Source: Actinokineospora spheciospongiae (lineage in GTDB: Bacteria; Actinomycetota; Actinomycetes; Mycobacteriales; Pseudonocardiaceae). From it: a stretch of 43,932 nucleotides of DNA. Both the position numbers and the translations under genes were made by a program. The notes beneath the pieces are model-generated. The model had not been told where the DNA came from, ran no database searches, and worked only from the letters and a program-made list of their open reading frames with translations. The DNA is taken from NCBI RefSeq assembly GCF_000564855.1, contig NZ_AYXG01000059.1, positions 1 through 43,932 of the forward strand. Reading direction: 5' to 3'. This document shows positions 34,740-43,871 of this stretch, in pieces. The number at the start of each line of letters is the position of its first letter. The first letter of the stretch is position 1.

Positions 34740-34970
34740 ATGACCAGCCCACGCGACACCGAGCAGCTCAACGACCACCTGGTCGTCGACGGCGTGATCG
34801 GGGGTGTCCCGGGCCAGGCCGCGGATCTCGACACCGCGGATCTCGACACCCCGGCACGCGGTCTCCCGGCGCCCGACTACGACCGGGACCCGCCCACCTC
34901 GCCGATCCCGGCGCAGCGGACGGCGCAGGCCAAGAAGGGGTTCTTCTCCCGGTTGTTCAGCCGGGGCTAG
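34740..34970 (+). CDS. Small uncharacterised protein with basic-hydrophobic C-terminus
   Basis: I do not recognise this 76-residue protein. It is acidic and probably disordered through its middle, and ends in AKKGFFSRLFSRG, a short basic-aromatic segment that could form a membrane-touching helix. The coding sequence contains a 15-nt direct duplication (CGCGGATCTCGACAC twice, about 34820-34849), giving ADLDT twice. ATG 34740 is supported by GGAGG about 6 nt upstream. A gene is likely because of the good ribosome site, a -10 candidate and the clean fit between rluD and the convergent neighbour (10 nt away). Confidence 0.6.
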   Translation: MTSPRDTEQLNDHLVVDGVIGGVPGQAADLDTADLDTPARGLPAPDYDRDPPTSPIPAQRTAQAKKGFFSRLFSRG

Positions 34971-34980
34971 TCCCGCCGGG

Positions 34981-35973
34981 CTAGTTCTCCACGGCCCAGG
35001 TCAGGGCGAGGTCTTCCTCGTCCGGCCGGGGGCTCCAGCGGACCGAGGTCACCGCCAGTTGCTCGGGCACCACGTACACCGTGTGCCCGCCCGCCGTCTC
35101 GCCCGGTGCGACGCCGATGCGGTGCGGGGGGCGGGAGGACAACGACACCGGGGCCTTGCCGACGGTCTCGCCCTCCGGGGTGACCAGCACCAGGTACAGG
35201 TCCGGCAGCGTGGAGAAGTGGACCGACCCGCGGTTGGTCAGCTCGGTGTGCACGACGATCGAGCGCTCGCCCGGTTGCAGGCGGTAGCCCGCGGCGGTGA
35301 ACAGGTAGTCGGCCGGGTCGACGACCTCGACCAGGCGCACGGCGAGGCGTTCGCCCTCCAGGCCGGTGGTCTCCAGGCTGTTGCCGACGGTCCCGGCGCG
35401 GCTCGCCGCGGTGCGGGTGGTCGGCTGGGTGCGCTCGACCGGCAGCTCCACCTGGGCGGGCGGCTGGTCGCCGCGGGCCCAGGTCGACACCTGCGGCGGG
35501 CCCCAGGTGCTCATCGGCTCGTTGGGCGCAGGGAACGGCTGGCCCTGCGGGGCGTGACCGGCGTTGTGGTTGTGGTGCGGCGGGGCCTGCGCCGGGAAGG
35601 GCTGGCTCGGCGGGCCCATCTGCGCCGGGAACGGCTGGCTCTGCGGGTTGACCTGGTACGGCCCGCTCTGCTGGCCGGGGTGGTTGTTCTGCTGGTACTG
35701 CGGCGGGTAACCGGGTTGCTGCTGGGGTTGCTGCTGGTACTGCCCCGGCATCGGGTAGCCGACCGGCGCGCTCTGCCGGGCCAGCGCCTGCCGCAGGCCG
35801 TTGGGGTCGCACTCGACGCCCACGAGCAGCGGCAGCCCGGAGCCGGACAGCGCGACGAGCCGGGAGGCCACCTCGCGCGGGTCCATGCCCAGGCGCGCGG
35901 CCACCTCGTGCACCGCGGCCCTGCCCATCTCGGCGACCACGCCGAGCAGGCGGACGTCTACTGGATCGACCAC
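34981..35973 (-). CDS. HTH / Gln-Pro-rich / beta-domain protein
   Basis: The 330-residue protein has three parts. Residues about 1-55 resemble a winged helix-turn-helix of the AsnC/Lrp or ArsR type (VRLLGVVAEMGRAAVHEVAARLGMDPREVASRLVAL). About 70-180 is a low-complexity Gln/Pro/Tyr-rich stretch with repeated SQPFPAQ units. About 200-330 is a beta-rich domain like those of DUF4352-type proteins (RSIVVHTELTNRGSVHFSTLPDLYLVL). No membrane helix is visible, so a cytoplasmic role is likely. GTG 35973 is chosen because a TAGCGT -10 (35986-35981) ends 7 nt upstream without a ribosome site, indicating a leaderless mRNA. Function unknown. Confidence 0.72.
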   Translation of the reverse strand: MVDPVDVRLLGVVAEMGRAAVHEVAARLGMDPREVASRLVALSGSGLPLLVGVECDPNGLRQALARQSAPVGYPMPGQYQQQPQQQPGYPPQYQQNNHPGQQSGPYQVNPQSQPFPAQMGPPSQPFPAQAPPHHNHNAGHAPQGQPFPAPNEPMSTWGPPQVSTWARGDQPPAQVELPVERTQPTTRTAASRAGTVGNSLETTGLEGERLAVRLVEVVDPADYLFTAAGYRLQPGERSIVVHTELTNRGSVHFSTLPDLYLVLVTPEGETVGKAPVSLSSRPPHRIGVAPGETAGGHTVYVVPEQLAVTSVRWSPRPDEEDLALTWAVEN

Positions 35974-36041
35974 GGTTGGCACGCTACCCGGTCGCCGGGA
36001 CAGCCGCGCCGGAAGCCGGGGGCCGACACGGCCATGATCGA

Positions 36042-36677
36042 TCAGACCGGGGTGTCGTCGAGCACCGCGGGGTGGCGGGGGTCGTCGGCGCGCACCCCGG
36101 TGTCGGCCGTGTGCAGGGGGCGCACCTCGGCGTCGTAGCGGGCGAAGGCGGGCAGCGCCCAGTGCTCGTCGGCGGGCAGCCGCCGGGCCAGGGCGGGCGC
36201 GGACAGCCACAGGTGCACCGACAGCTCGTGCGGCAGGCCCCGGCCGAGGAGCAGTTCACCGTCGAGCAGCAGCACGCCCCCCGGCGGCAACCGGGTGTAG
36301 TCGGCGCGGGTGGCGCGGTCGGTGGCGGCGTTCCACAGCGCGGGCAGCACCCGGCCGGTGCCGCCGGGGGAGAGCGGGTCGAGGACTTCCCGGCGCAGCG
36401 CGCCCTCGTCCAGCCACAGCTCGTAGCGGGCGTCCGGGTCCGCCCGGCCCCGCTCGAACCGCAGCGAGGCGGGCCGCAGGAAGTCGGCCGCGGCGACCCG
36501 CAGCACCGGTCGGCCGAGCACCCGCAGCGGCTCCACCAGCGCCTCGGCCAGCTCGTCCGGCCGCGCGGGCGGGGCGCCGTCCAAGATCACCCGAGTCCAC
36601 TCGGTACGCTCCCCGGCCGTCACCCGGTCGGTGAGTTCGCGGACCAGCACCTCGGGTGTCACGGGGCGGAAGCGCAT
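36042..36677 (-). CDS. Uridine-kinase-like protein lacking a Walker A lysine
   Basis: The 211-residue protein resembles the actinobacterial uridine kinase-like P-loop family. The expected Walker A segment reads ILDGAPPARPDELAEAL, without the GK[ST] that binds phosphate. The rest of the fold is present, including V-L-R-V-A-A-A-D-F-L-R-P, D-P-L-x-P-G-G-T-G-R-V-L-P-A-L-W and G-G-V-L-L-L-D-G-E-L-L-L (Walker B-like). Kinase activity is therefore doubtful; a binding or regulatory role is possible. ATG 36677 diverges from dnaE1, and an AT-rich palindrome lies just upstream. Confidence 0.72.
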   Translation of the reverse strand: MRFRPVTPEVLVRELTDRVTAGERTEWTRVILDGAPPARPDELAEALVEPLRVLGRPVLRVAAADFLRPASLRFERGRADPDARYELWLDEGALRREVLDPLSPGGTGRVLPALWNAATDRATRADYTRLPPGGVLLLDGELLLGRGLPHELSVHLWLSAPALARRLPADEHWALPAFARYDAEVRPLHTADTGVRADDPRHPAVLDDTPV

Positions 36678-36687
36678 GGCGTAGTTG

Positions 36688-36704
36688 TATCAGCTTTCTT
36701 GATA
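36688..36704. promoter_or_regulatory. AT-rich operator-like palindrome between uridine-kinase-like gene and dnaE1
   Basis: TATCAGCTTTCTTGATA has arms TATCA/TGATA separated by 7 nt. It begins 11 nt upstream of the uridine-kinase-like ATG and stands out as an AT island. It probably overlaps that gene's promoter. Confidence 0.5.
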
Positions 36705-36772
36705 TGGAAAGGGATTCGCCCACCCGTTCGACACGCGCGCCCCCAATGCCGCGGACCGTCAGACCCCCTCGC

Positions 36773-36778
36773 TAGGGT
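36773..36778 (+). promoter_or_regulatory. -10 element for leaderless dnaE1
   Basis: TAGGGT ends 6 nt before the dnaE1 GTG with no ribosome site between. Confidence 0.5.
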
Positions 36779-36784
36779 GGCGTC

Positions 36785-39700
36785 GTGGCTGACTCCTTCG
36801 CTCATCTTCACGTGCACACCGAGTACTCGATGCTCGACGGAGCGGCCAAGCTCAAGGACATGTTCACCGAGTGCGAGCGGCTCGGGATGCAGTCCGTGGC
36901 GATCACCGACCACGGGCACACCAACGGCATCTACGACTTCTTCACCCAGGCGACCAAGGCGGGCATCAAGCCGATCCTGGGCGTCGAGGCCTACGTCGCG
37001 CCCGCCTCCCGGTTCACCAAGGAGCGGGTCCGCTGGGGCGACCCCGGCCAGAAGTCCGACGACGTCTCCGGCAGCGGCGCCTACACCCACCAGACGATCT
37101 GGGCGCGCAACGCGACCGGCCTGGGCAACCTGATGCGCCTGTCCAGCCTGGCCTCGATGGAGGGCCAGCTCGGCAAGTGGCCGCGGATGGACCGGGAGCT
37201 GATCACCGAGCACGCCGACGGGCTGATGGCCACCACCGGCTGCCCGTCCGGCGAGGTGCAGACCCGGCTGCGGCTGGGCCACTTCGACGAGGCGCTGCAG
37301 GCCGCCGCCGACTGGCGCGACATCTACGGCAAGGAGCACTTCTTCGTCGAGCTGATGGACCACGGCATCGAGATCGAGAGCCGGGTCCGCGGCGGGCTGG
37401 TCGACATCGCCCGCAAGCTCGACATCCCGTTCGTGGTGACCAACGACTCGCACTACACCTTCAAGGGCGAGCGCGAGTCGCACGACGCGCTGCTGTGCGT
37501 GCAGACCGGCAAGACCCTGCAGGACCCGACCCGGTTCAAGTTCGACGGCGACGGCTACTACCTCAAGTCCCCGGACGAGATGCGCGCGGTCGACGCCTCC
37601 GACCCCTGGCAGGAGGGGTGCCGCAACACCCTGCTGGTGGCCGAGAAGGTCGACCCGACCGGCATGTTCGAGTTCCGCAACCTGATGCCGAAGTTCCCGA
37701 TCCCCGACGGCAAGACCGAGGACGAGTTCTTCCGCGAGCAGGTGTGGGCCGGGATGCGCCGCCGCTTCCCCGAGGGCGTCGACGAGGAGCACACCCGGCA
37801 GGTCGAGTTCGAGATCGGCGTCATCACCCAGATGGGCTTCCCGGCCTACTTCCTGGTGGTCGCCGACCTCATCGGCTGGGCCAAGTCCAACGGCATCCGG
37901 GTCGGCCCCGGCCGCGGCTCGGCCGCGGGCGCGCTGATCGCCTACGCGATGGGCATCACCGACCTCGACCCGCTGGCGCACGGGCTGATCTTCGAGCGGT
38001 TCCTCAACCCCGACCGGGTCAGCCCACCCGACATCGACATCGACTTCGACGAGCGCAGGCGCGGCGACGTCATCCGCTACACCACCGAGAAGTGGGGCGC
38101 GGACAAGGTCGCCCAGGTGATCACCTTCGGCACCATCAAGGCCAAGGCGGCGATCAAGGACTCCGCCCGGGTGCTGTTCGGCCAGCCCGGCTACGCCATC
38201 GCCGACCGCATCTCCAAGGCCTACCCGCCCGCGGTCATGGCCAAGGACATCCCGCTCAACGGCCTGTTCGACCCGCAGCACAAGCGCTACAACGAGGCCA
38301 CCGAGATCCGCGAGCTGTACAACAGCGACCCGCAGGTCAAGGAGATCATCGACACCGGCCGCGGCCTGGAGGGCCTGATCCGCAACGCCGGTGTGCACGC
38401 CTGCGCGGTCATCCTCTCCGCCGAGCCGCTGATGGAGACCATCCCGCTGTGGAAGCGGCCGCAGGACGGCTCCATCATCACCCAGTTCGACTACCCGACC
38501 TGCGAGTCGCTGGGCCTGCTCAAGATGGACTTCCTGGGGCTGCGCAACCTCACGGTCATCGACGACGCGCTGCGCAACATCGAGACCAACGGCAAGCCGG
38601 TCCCGGACCTGGAGACCCTGGGCCTGGAGGACAAGGCCACCTACGAACTGCTCTCCCGCGGCGACACCCTGGGCGTGTTCCAGCTCGACGGCGGGCCGAT
38701 GCGCGACCTGCTGCGGCTGATGCGCCCCGACAACTTCGAGGACATCTCCGCGGTCGGCGCGCTCTACCGGCCGGGTCCGATGGGTGCCAAGTCGCACACC
38801 AACTACGCGCTGCGCAAGAACAAGCAGCAGGAGATCACCCCCATCCACTCCGCCCTGGCGGAGGCGCTGGAGGACATCCTCGGCACGACCTACGGCCTGA
38901 TCGTGTACCAGGAGCAGGTCATGGCGATCGCGCAGAAGCTGGCGGGCTACACGCTCGGCCAGGCGGACCTGCTGCGCCGGGCGATGGGCAAGAAGAAGAA
39001 GGAGGTCCTGGACGCGGAGTTCGTCAACTTCTCCGGCGGCATGGAGAAGAACGGCTACCCCAAGGACGCGATCAAGACCCTGTGGGACATCCTCGTCCCG
39101 TTCGCCGACTACGCGTTCAACAAGGCGCACTCCGCCGCGTACGGGCTGGTCTCCTACTGGACGGCCTACCTCAAGGCGAACTACCCGGCCGAGTACATGG
39201 CCGCGCTGCTCACCAGCGTCCGCGACGACAAGGACAAGGCCGCGGTCTACCTGTCGGAGTGCCGCCGGATGGGCATCACGGTGCTGCCGCCGGACGTCAA
39301 CGAGTCGGAGAAGGACTTCGCCCCGGTCGGCACCGACATCCGCTTCGGCCTCGGCGCGATCCGCAACGTCGGCGCCAACGTGGTCGACTCGATCATCAAG
39401 GCGCGCGCGGAGAAGGGCGACTTCGTCGACTTCTCCGACTACCTGCGCAAGGTCGACACCACCGCGTGCAACAAGAAGGTCGTGGAATCCCTGATCAAGT
39501 CGGGGGCCTTCGACTCGCTCAAGCACCCGCGCAAGGGCCTGTTCCTCATCCACACCGACGCCGTCGACGCCGTCATGGAGACGAAGAAGGCGGAGGCCGT
39601 CGGCCAGTTCGACCTGTTCGGCGCGGGCGGAGGCGCGGACGAGGACGTCTCCAGCGTGTTCGACGTGCGGGTGCCGGACGAGTTCTGGGAGTCCAAGCAC

Positions 39701-40318
39701 CAGTTGGCCTTGGAGCGGGAGATGCTGGGCCTCTACGTCTCCGGGCACCCGCTCAACGGCGTCGAGCACATCCTCACCTCGCAGTCGGACACCTCCATCG
39801 CGGCGATCCTGGAGGGCGGCCTGTCCGACGGCGCCCAGGTCGTGATCGGCGGCATCCTCGCCTCGGTCAACCGGCGGGTGAACCGCAACGGCGAGCCGTG
39901 GGCGTCGGCGCAGCTCGAGGACCTCGCCGGTGGCATCGAGGTGCTGTTCTTCCCCAAGACCTACGCCGTGGTCGGCATGGGGGTGCTGGAGGACGCGATC
40001 GTGCTGGTCAAGGCGCGGGTGGCCAAGCGCGACGACCGCACCTCGCTGATCGCCAACGACCTGGCCGTGCCCGACCTGTCCAACGCCGCGGGGGCCCCGT
40101 TCCGGCTGAGCATGGCCGCGACCAAGTGCACCCCGCCGCTGGTCGCCCAGCTCAAGGACGTGCTGGCCGGGCACCCCGGCACCACCGAGGTGCACCTCAA
40201 GCTGATCAACGGGCCGCGGCAGACCCTGCTCAAGCTCGACGACGCGCTGCGGGTGCAGCCGTCGCCGTCGCTGATGGGCGACCTCAAGGCGCTGCTGGGA
40301 CCGGGCTGCCTGTCCTGA
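36785..40318 (+). CDS. dnaE: DNA polymerase III alpha subunit (DnaE1)
   Basis: The replicative polymerase has 1177 residues, the usual length for actinobacterial DnaE1. The N-terminal PHP domain (about 1-280) keeps its metal-binding motifs (H7-L-H9-V-H11, I-T-D-H-G-H), so 3'-5' proofreading by PHP, as in mycobacterial DnaE1, is expected. The catalytic aspartates D416, D418 and D420 lie in P-D-I-D-I-D-F-D. Finger, helix-hairpin-helix and OB-fold regions (about 985-1065) follow. GTG 36785 is preceded by TAGGGT 6 nt upstream. The gene is probably leaderless and monocistronic. Confidence 0.98.
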   Translation: MADSFAHLHVHTEYSMLDGAAKLKDMFTECERLGMQSVAITDHGHTNGIYDFFTQATKAGIKPILGVEAYVAPASRFTKERVRWGDPGQKSDDVSGSGAYTHQTIWARNATGLGNLMRLSSLASMEGQLGKWPRMDRELITEHADGLMATTGCPSGEVQTRLRLGHFDEALQAAADWRDIYGKEHFFVELMDHGIEIESRVRGGLVDIARKLDIPFVVTNDSHYTFKGERESHDALLCVQTGKTLQDPTRFKFDGDGYYLKSPDEMRAVDASDPWQEGCRNTLLVAEKVDPTGMFEFRNLMPKFPIPDGKTEDEFFREQVWAGMRRRFPEGVDEEHTRQVEFEIGVITQMGFPAYFLVVADLIGWAKSNGIRVGPGRGSAAGALIAYAMGITDLDPLAHGLIFERFLNPDRVSPPDIDIDFDERRRGDVIRYTTEKWGADKVAQVITFGTIKAKAAIKDSARVLFGQPGYAIADRISKAYPPAVMAKDIPLNGLFDPQHKRYNEATEIRELYNSDPQVKEIIDTGRGLEGLIRNAGVHACAVILSAEPLMETIPLWKRPQDGSIITQFDYPTCESLGLLKMDFLGLRNLTVIDDALRNIETNGKPVPDLETLGLEDKATYELLSRGDTLGVFQLDGGPMRDLLRLMRPDNFEDISAVGALYRPGPMGAKSHTNYALRKNKQQEITPIHSALAEALEDILGTTYGLIVYQEQVMAIAQKLAGYTLGQADLLRRAMGKKKKEVLDAEFVNFSGGMEKNGYPKDAIKTLWDILVPFADYAFNKAHSAAYGLVSYWTAYLKANYPAEYMAALLTSVRDDKDKAAVYLSECRRMGITVLPPDVNESEKDFAPVGTDIRFGLGAIRNVGANVVDSIIKARAEKGDFVDFSDYLRKVDTTACNKKVVESLIKSGAFDSLKHPRKGLFLIHTDAVDAVMETKKAEAVGQFDLFGAGGGADEDVSSVFDVRVPDEFWESKHQLALEREMLGLYVSGHPLNGVEHILTSQSDTSIAAILEGGLSDGAQVVIGGILASVNRRVNRNGEPWASAQLEDLAGGIEVLFFPKTYAVVGMGVLEDAIVLVKARVAKRDDRTSLIANDLAVPDLSNAAGAPFRLSMAATKCTPPLVAQLKDVLAGHPGTTEVHLKLINGPRQTLLKLDDALRVQPSPSLMGDLKALLGPGCLS

Positions 40319-40401
40319 CCCCCGCTGTCCCGACCCCCGCCATCCCGGCCCCTGCCCGGAACGGCGACCGCCGGTGACACCCCGCCACCGCCCGATCACG
40401 G

Positions 40402-40407
40402 TAGGGT
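40402..40407 (+). promoter_or_regulatory. Candidate -10 upstream of the P450
   Basis: TAGGGT precedes an in-frame GTG (40413) by 5 nt and the SD-supported ATG (40449) by 41 nt. A GGTTAACC palindrome lies at 40421-40428. Confidence 0.4.
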
Positions 40408-40448
40408 GGTTGGTGAACGGGGTTAACCGCTGGTGGAGGGGGATGGAC

Positions 40449-41663
40449 ATGTCGGTGCCGGACACCGTGCTCAGGCTGGACACGCCCGAGTACACGCAGG
40501 ACCCGCACGCGCTGCACGCCGAGCTGCGCCGGGCCGCCCCGGTGCGCGAGGCGATCTTCCCGCGCGGGTTCAAGGGCTGGCTGGTCACCGCCTACGACGA
40601 CGCCAAGGTCGCGCTGACCGACCCGCGGATCAGCAAGGGCGTCGCCGGGTTCGCCCCGGTCATGGACCGGCACCGGCTGACCGACGCCACCCCGCTGCCG
40701 TTCCGGGTGGAGCTGGCCACGCACATGCTCAACTCCGACCCGCCCGACCACACCCGGCTGCGCAAGCTGGTCACCAAGGCGTTCACCAGCCGGGTCGTCG
40801 GCAGGCTGCGCGACCGGGTCGAGGGCATCGCCGACGGCCTGCTCGACGCCATGGCGGGCCGCGACACCGTCGACCTCCTCGACGACTACGCCTTCCCGCT
40901 GCCGATCACGGTGATCAGCGAACTGCTCGGCGTCCCGGAGGCCGACCGCGACGACTTCCGCTCCTGGACCTCCACCATGATCACCACCGGCCCGCCCGAG
41001 GTCACCACGGCCGCGGGCGACGCCATGGGCCGCTACCTGGCCGAGCTGATCGAGCACAAGCGCCGCGAACCCGCCGAGGACCTGCTCTCCGACCTGGTCG
41101 GGGCGCACGACGACGGCGACCGGCTCAGCTCCGCGGAACTGGTGTCCATGGCCATGCTGCTGCTCATCGCGGGCCACGAGACCACGGTCAACCTCATCGG
41201 CAACGGCGTGCTGGCCCTGCTGCGCAACCCCGACCAGCTCGCCGCCCTGCGCGCCGACCCCGCGCTGCTGCCCGGCGCGGTCGAGGAGTTCCTGCGCTTC
41301 GAGGGCCCGATCAACATCGCCACCATGCGCTACACCACCGCCCCGATCACCCTCGGCGGCGTCGAGGTCCCCGAGGGCGAGTTCGTCATGGTCTCCCTCG
41401 TCTCCGCCAACCGCGACGAGGCGCACACCGACCGGCCCGACCGCCTCGACATCACCCGCGCCCAGTCCGCGCACCTGGCCTTCGGCCACGGCATCCACTA
41501 CTGCGTCGGCGCCCCGCTGGCCCGCCTGGAGGCCGCCACCGCCATCGGCCGCCTGCTCGACCGCTTCCCCGCGCTGTCGCTGGCGGCCGACCCGGAGGAA
41601 CTGCGCTGGCGCGACAGCACCCTGGTCCGCGGCCTGGAAACCCTCCCGGTGAAGCTGACCTGA
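40449..41663 (+). CDS. Cytochrome P450, class I bacterial type
   Basis: The soluble 404-residue haem monooxygenase needs a separate ferredoxin and reductase, neither of which is nearby. Signatures are the I-helix oxygen motif A-G-H-E-T-T, the K-helix E-E-F-L-R (ExxR), and the haem loop F-G-H-G-I-H-Y-C352-V-G with the thiolate cysteine. The sequence resembles CYP107-like enzymes of actinomycetes; the substrate is unknown. ATG 40449 lies 9 nt after GGAGG; ATG 40443 and a possible leaderless GTG at 40413 are alternatives. No biosynthetic genes surround it. Confidence 0.92.
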   Translation: MSVPDTVLRLDTPEYTQDPHALHAELRRAAPVREAIFPRGFKGWLVTAYDDAKVALTDPRISKGVAGFAPVMDRHRLTDATPLPFRVELATHMLNSDPPDHTRLRKLVTKAFTSRVVGRLRDRVEGIADGLLDAMAGRDTVDLLDDYAFPLPITVISELLGVPEADRDDFRSWTSTMITTGPPEVTTAAGDAMGRYLAELIEHKRREPAEDLLSDLVGAHDDGDRLSSAELVSMAMLLLIAGHETTVNLIGNGVLALLRNPDQLAALRADPALLPGAVEEFLRFEGPINIATMRYTTAPITLGGVEVPEGEFVMVSLVSANRDEAHTDRPDRLDITRAQSAHLAFGHGIHYCVGAPLARLEAATAIGRLLDRFPALSLAADPEELRWRDSTLVRGLETLPVKLT

Positions 41664-41793
41664 CCGGCCCGTACGCCATACAGCGCAGGGGCCGCGGCCT
41701 GCCCGGGCAACCGCCACCGGAAATCCGGTTGCGGATACCGCGGTGTTGGGCGTGGCGTGCCGGGCAATCCCGGTGAATCCGGTTCCGGTCGGA

Positions 41794-41799
41794 TAACGT
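41794..41799 (+). promoter_or_regulatory. -10 element for leaderless membrane-protein gene
   Basis: TAACGT ends 7 nt before GTG 41807; no ribosome site is visible. Confidence 0.45.
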
Positions 41800-41806
41800 T
41801 GGCCGG

Positions 41807-42526
41807 GTGCGGGGGCGGGTGAGTACGGCGGAGCGCGGGCTGGTCGACGCGCGGCTGCGCGCTGTCCGGCCGCACCTGGTGTTGATCGTCCTCGTCGGAC
41901 CGCTGCTCGCGGCGGGGGCCACGCTGCTCGGCAACCCGCTGCCCTACCTGGTCATCCCGCTGGTGCTCGTCCTCGCGGGGGCCTGGTACTTCCGCTCCCG
42001 GCTGATGCGCCCGCGCCGCTGGCCGGTGGCCGCGGCGGTCCTCGGCGGACTGGCCGGTCTGCACCTGGGGGCCATGGCGCTGTGGCCGCTGTCGCCCGTC
42101 ACCGGGGCCGCGCTCGGCACCGCCGGGTACTTCCTGGCGGTCGACGCGCGCAGGCGGGTGCTGGAGCCGTACACGCCGGAGCTGGCCGACTCGCGGGTCG
42201 AGGTGCCGTGGCAGGCGCGCGGCGACCGCGGGCTGCACCTGCTGGTGGCCCACGACCGGATCACCCTCGCCGGGTCGCGCGGGCGGTTCCGGCTGGTGCG
42301 GCCGATGGTGGCGCTCAGCGGGGTCGGCGCCGTGGAGCAGATCCTGGTGGCCCGCCGGGCCACGCTGGAGGTCCCCGGCGTGGGGGAGTTGCGGGTCACG
42401 GTCACCCCCGGGCCCGCCGTGCGCATCACCGTCCCGCCGGGGCAGTGGATCGTGCCGACCGACCACGGCCGCGAGATCGCCCGGCTCGTCGCCCGGCGCA
42501 AGGAACTCGCGGGCGTCGAGGGCTGA
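41807..42526 (+). CDS. Uncharacterised membrane protein
   Basis: I do not recognise a named family. The 239-residue protein has three to four N-terminal hydrophobic helices (about 22-42, 46-62, 74-95 and 98-112), then a cytosolic or external beta-rich domain of about 120 residues that ends in an Arg-rich helix. The second half ([40 protein letters not shown]) recalls bacterial PH-like membrane-associated domains, which is tentative. GTG 41807 fits a leaderless start. It ends 49 nt before bioA but bioA has its own -10. Confidence 0.6.
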   Translation: MRGRVSTAERGLVDARLRAVRPHLVLIVLVGPLLAAGATLLGNPLPYLVIPLVLVLAGAWYFRSRLMRPRRWPVAAAVLGGLAGLHLGAMALWPLSPVTGAALGTAGYFLAVDARRRVLEPYTPELADSRVEVPWQARGDRGLHLLVAHDRITLAGSRGRFRLVRPMVALSGVGAVEQILVARRATLEVPGVGELRVTVTPGPAVRITVPPGQWIVPTDHGREIARLVARRKELAGVEG

Positions 42527-42562
42527 CCGCCTGTCCACAGTGGATTCCGGGTTCCGGGGCGA

Positions 42563-42568
42563 TAGGCT
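42563..42568 (+). promoter_or_regulatory. -10 element for leaderless bioA
   Basis: TAGGCT ends 7 nt before the bioA GTG. A palindrome TCCACAGTGGA (42534-42544) lies just upstream. Confidence 0.5.
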
Positions 42569-42575
42569 CCCCCGC

Positions 42576-43844
42576 GTGACCCCGGAGGAACTGCTCGCCC
42601 TGGACCGCGCCCACGTGTGGCACCCCTACGGCCCGATGCCGGGCACGCAGACCCCGCTGGTGGTCGACAGCGCCCGGGGCACCCGGCTGACCCTGGCCGA
42701 CGGCCGCGAACTGGTCGACGGCATGTCGTCGTGGTGGGCGGCGATCCACGGCTACCGCCACCCGGTGCTCGACGCGGCGCTCACCGCGCAGGCGGGCCGG
42801 ATGAGCCACGTCATGTTCGGCGGCCTCACCCACGAGCCCGCCGTGGCGCTGGCCGAGCGCCTGGTCGACATCACCCCGGAACCGCTGCGCCACGTGTTCC
42901 TCTGCGACTCCGGCTCGGTCGGCGTCGAGGTCGCGATCAAGATGTGCCTGCAGTACTGGCGCTCCACCGGCAAACCCGGCAAGACCAAGCTGCTCACCTG
43001 GCGCGGCGGCTACCACGGCGACACGTTCAACCCGATGAGCGTGTGCGACCCCGAGGGCGGCATGCACAGCCTCTGGCGCGGCGTCCTCCCGGTGCAGCGC
43101 TTCGCCGACGCCCCACCCACCGACTTCGACCACGACTACGTCGCCCACCTCGCCGACCTGGTCGAGGCACACGCCGACGAGTTGGCGGCGGTGATCGTCG
43201 AACCGGTGGTCCAGGGCGCGGGCGGAATGCGCTTCCACGACCCGCGCTACCTGCACGTCCTGCGCGAACTGTGCCTCACCCACGACGTCCTGCTGGTCTT
43301 CGACGAGATCGCCACCGGCTTCGGCCGCACCGGGGAGCTGTTCGCCGCCGACCACGCGGGCATCAGCCCGGACGTGATGTGCGTCGGCAAGGCGATGACC
43401 GGCGGCTACCTGAGCATGGCCGCCACCCTGTGCACCCCCCGCGTCGCCGACGGGATCTCCCGGGGCGAGGTCCCCGTCCTGGCCCACGGCCCCACGTTCA
43501 TGGGCAACCCGCTGGCCGCCGCCGTCGCCACCGCCTCCATCGACCTGCTGCTGGCCGGGGACTGGCGCGGCACGGTCGGGCGCATCGAGGCCGAACTGCG
43601 CACCGGCCTCGCCCCCGCCCTGGACCTCCCGGGCGTGCGGGAGGTGCGGGTCCTCGGCGCGATCGGCGTCGTCCAACTCGACCACGAGGTCGACATGGCC
43701 GCCGCCACCGCCGCCGCCGTCACCGCCGGGGTCTGGCTCCGCCCCTTCCGCGACCTGATCTACACGATGCCCCCCTACATCTGCACGACCGAGGACATCG
43801 GCCGGATCACCGCAGGAATCACCGCCGCAGCATCAGTTGGCTGA
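42576..43844 (+). CDS. bioA: Adenosylmethionine--8-amino-7-oxononanoate aminotransferase (BioA)
   Basis: BioA makes 7,8-diaminopelargonate from KAPA, using S-adenosylmethionine as amino donor, in biotin synthesis. At 422 residues it has the family start H-V-W-H-P-Y, the substrate-side [26 protein letters not shown], and the PLP lysine K272 in [12 protein letters not shown] 42576 is preferred over an upstream ATG (42540) because TAGGCT lies 7 nt before it. Other bio genes, if adjacent, lie beyond the window end, where only repeat sequence follows. Confidence 0.95.
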   Translation: MTPEELLALDRAHVWHPYGPMPGTQTPLVVDSARGTRLTLADGRELVDGMSSWWAAIHGYRHPVLDAALTAQAGRMSHVMFGGLTHEPAVALAERLVDITPEPLRHVFLCDSGSVGVEVAIKMCLQYWRSTGKPGKTKLLTWRGGYHGDTFNPMSVCDPEGGMHSLWRGVLPVQRFADAPPTDFDHDYVAHLADLVEAHADELAAVIVEPVVQGAGGMRFHDPRYLHVLRELCLTHDVLLVFDEIATGFGRTGELFAADHAGISPDVMCVGKAMTGGYLSMAATLCTPRVADGISRGEVPVLAHGPTFMGNPLAAAVATASIDLLLAGDWRGTVGRIEAELRTGLAPALDLPGVREVRVLGAIGVVQLDHEVDMAAATAAAVTAGVWLRPFRDLIYTMPPYICTTEDIGRITAGITAAASVG

Positions 43845-43871
43845 CCCCACCGGCGCAGCGACAGCCAGCCG

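Noticed and set aside
41711-41780. Terminator after the P450
   Set aside because: Small repeats around CCGG-AAAT-CCGG can fold in competing ways, but no single stem is convincing.
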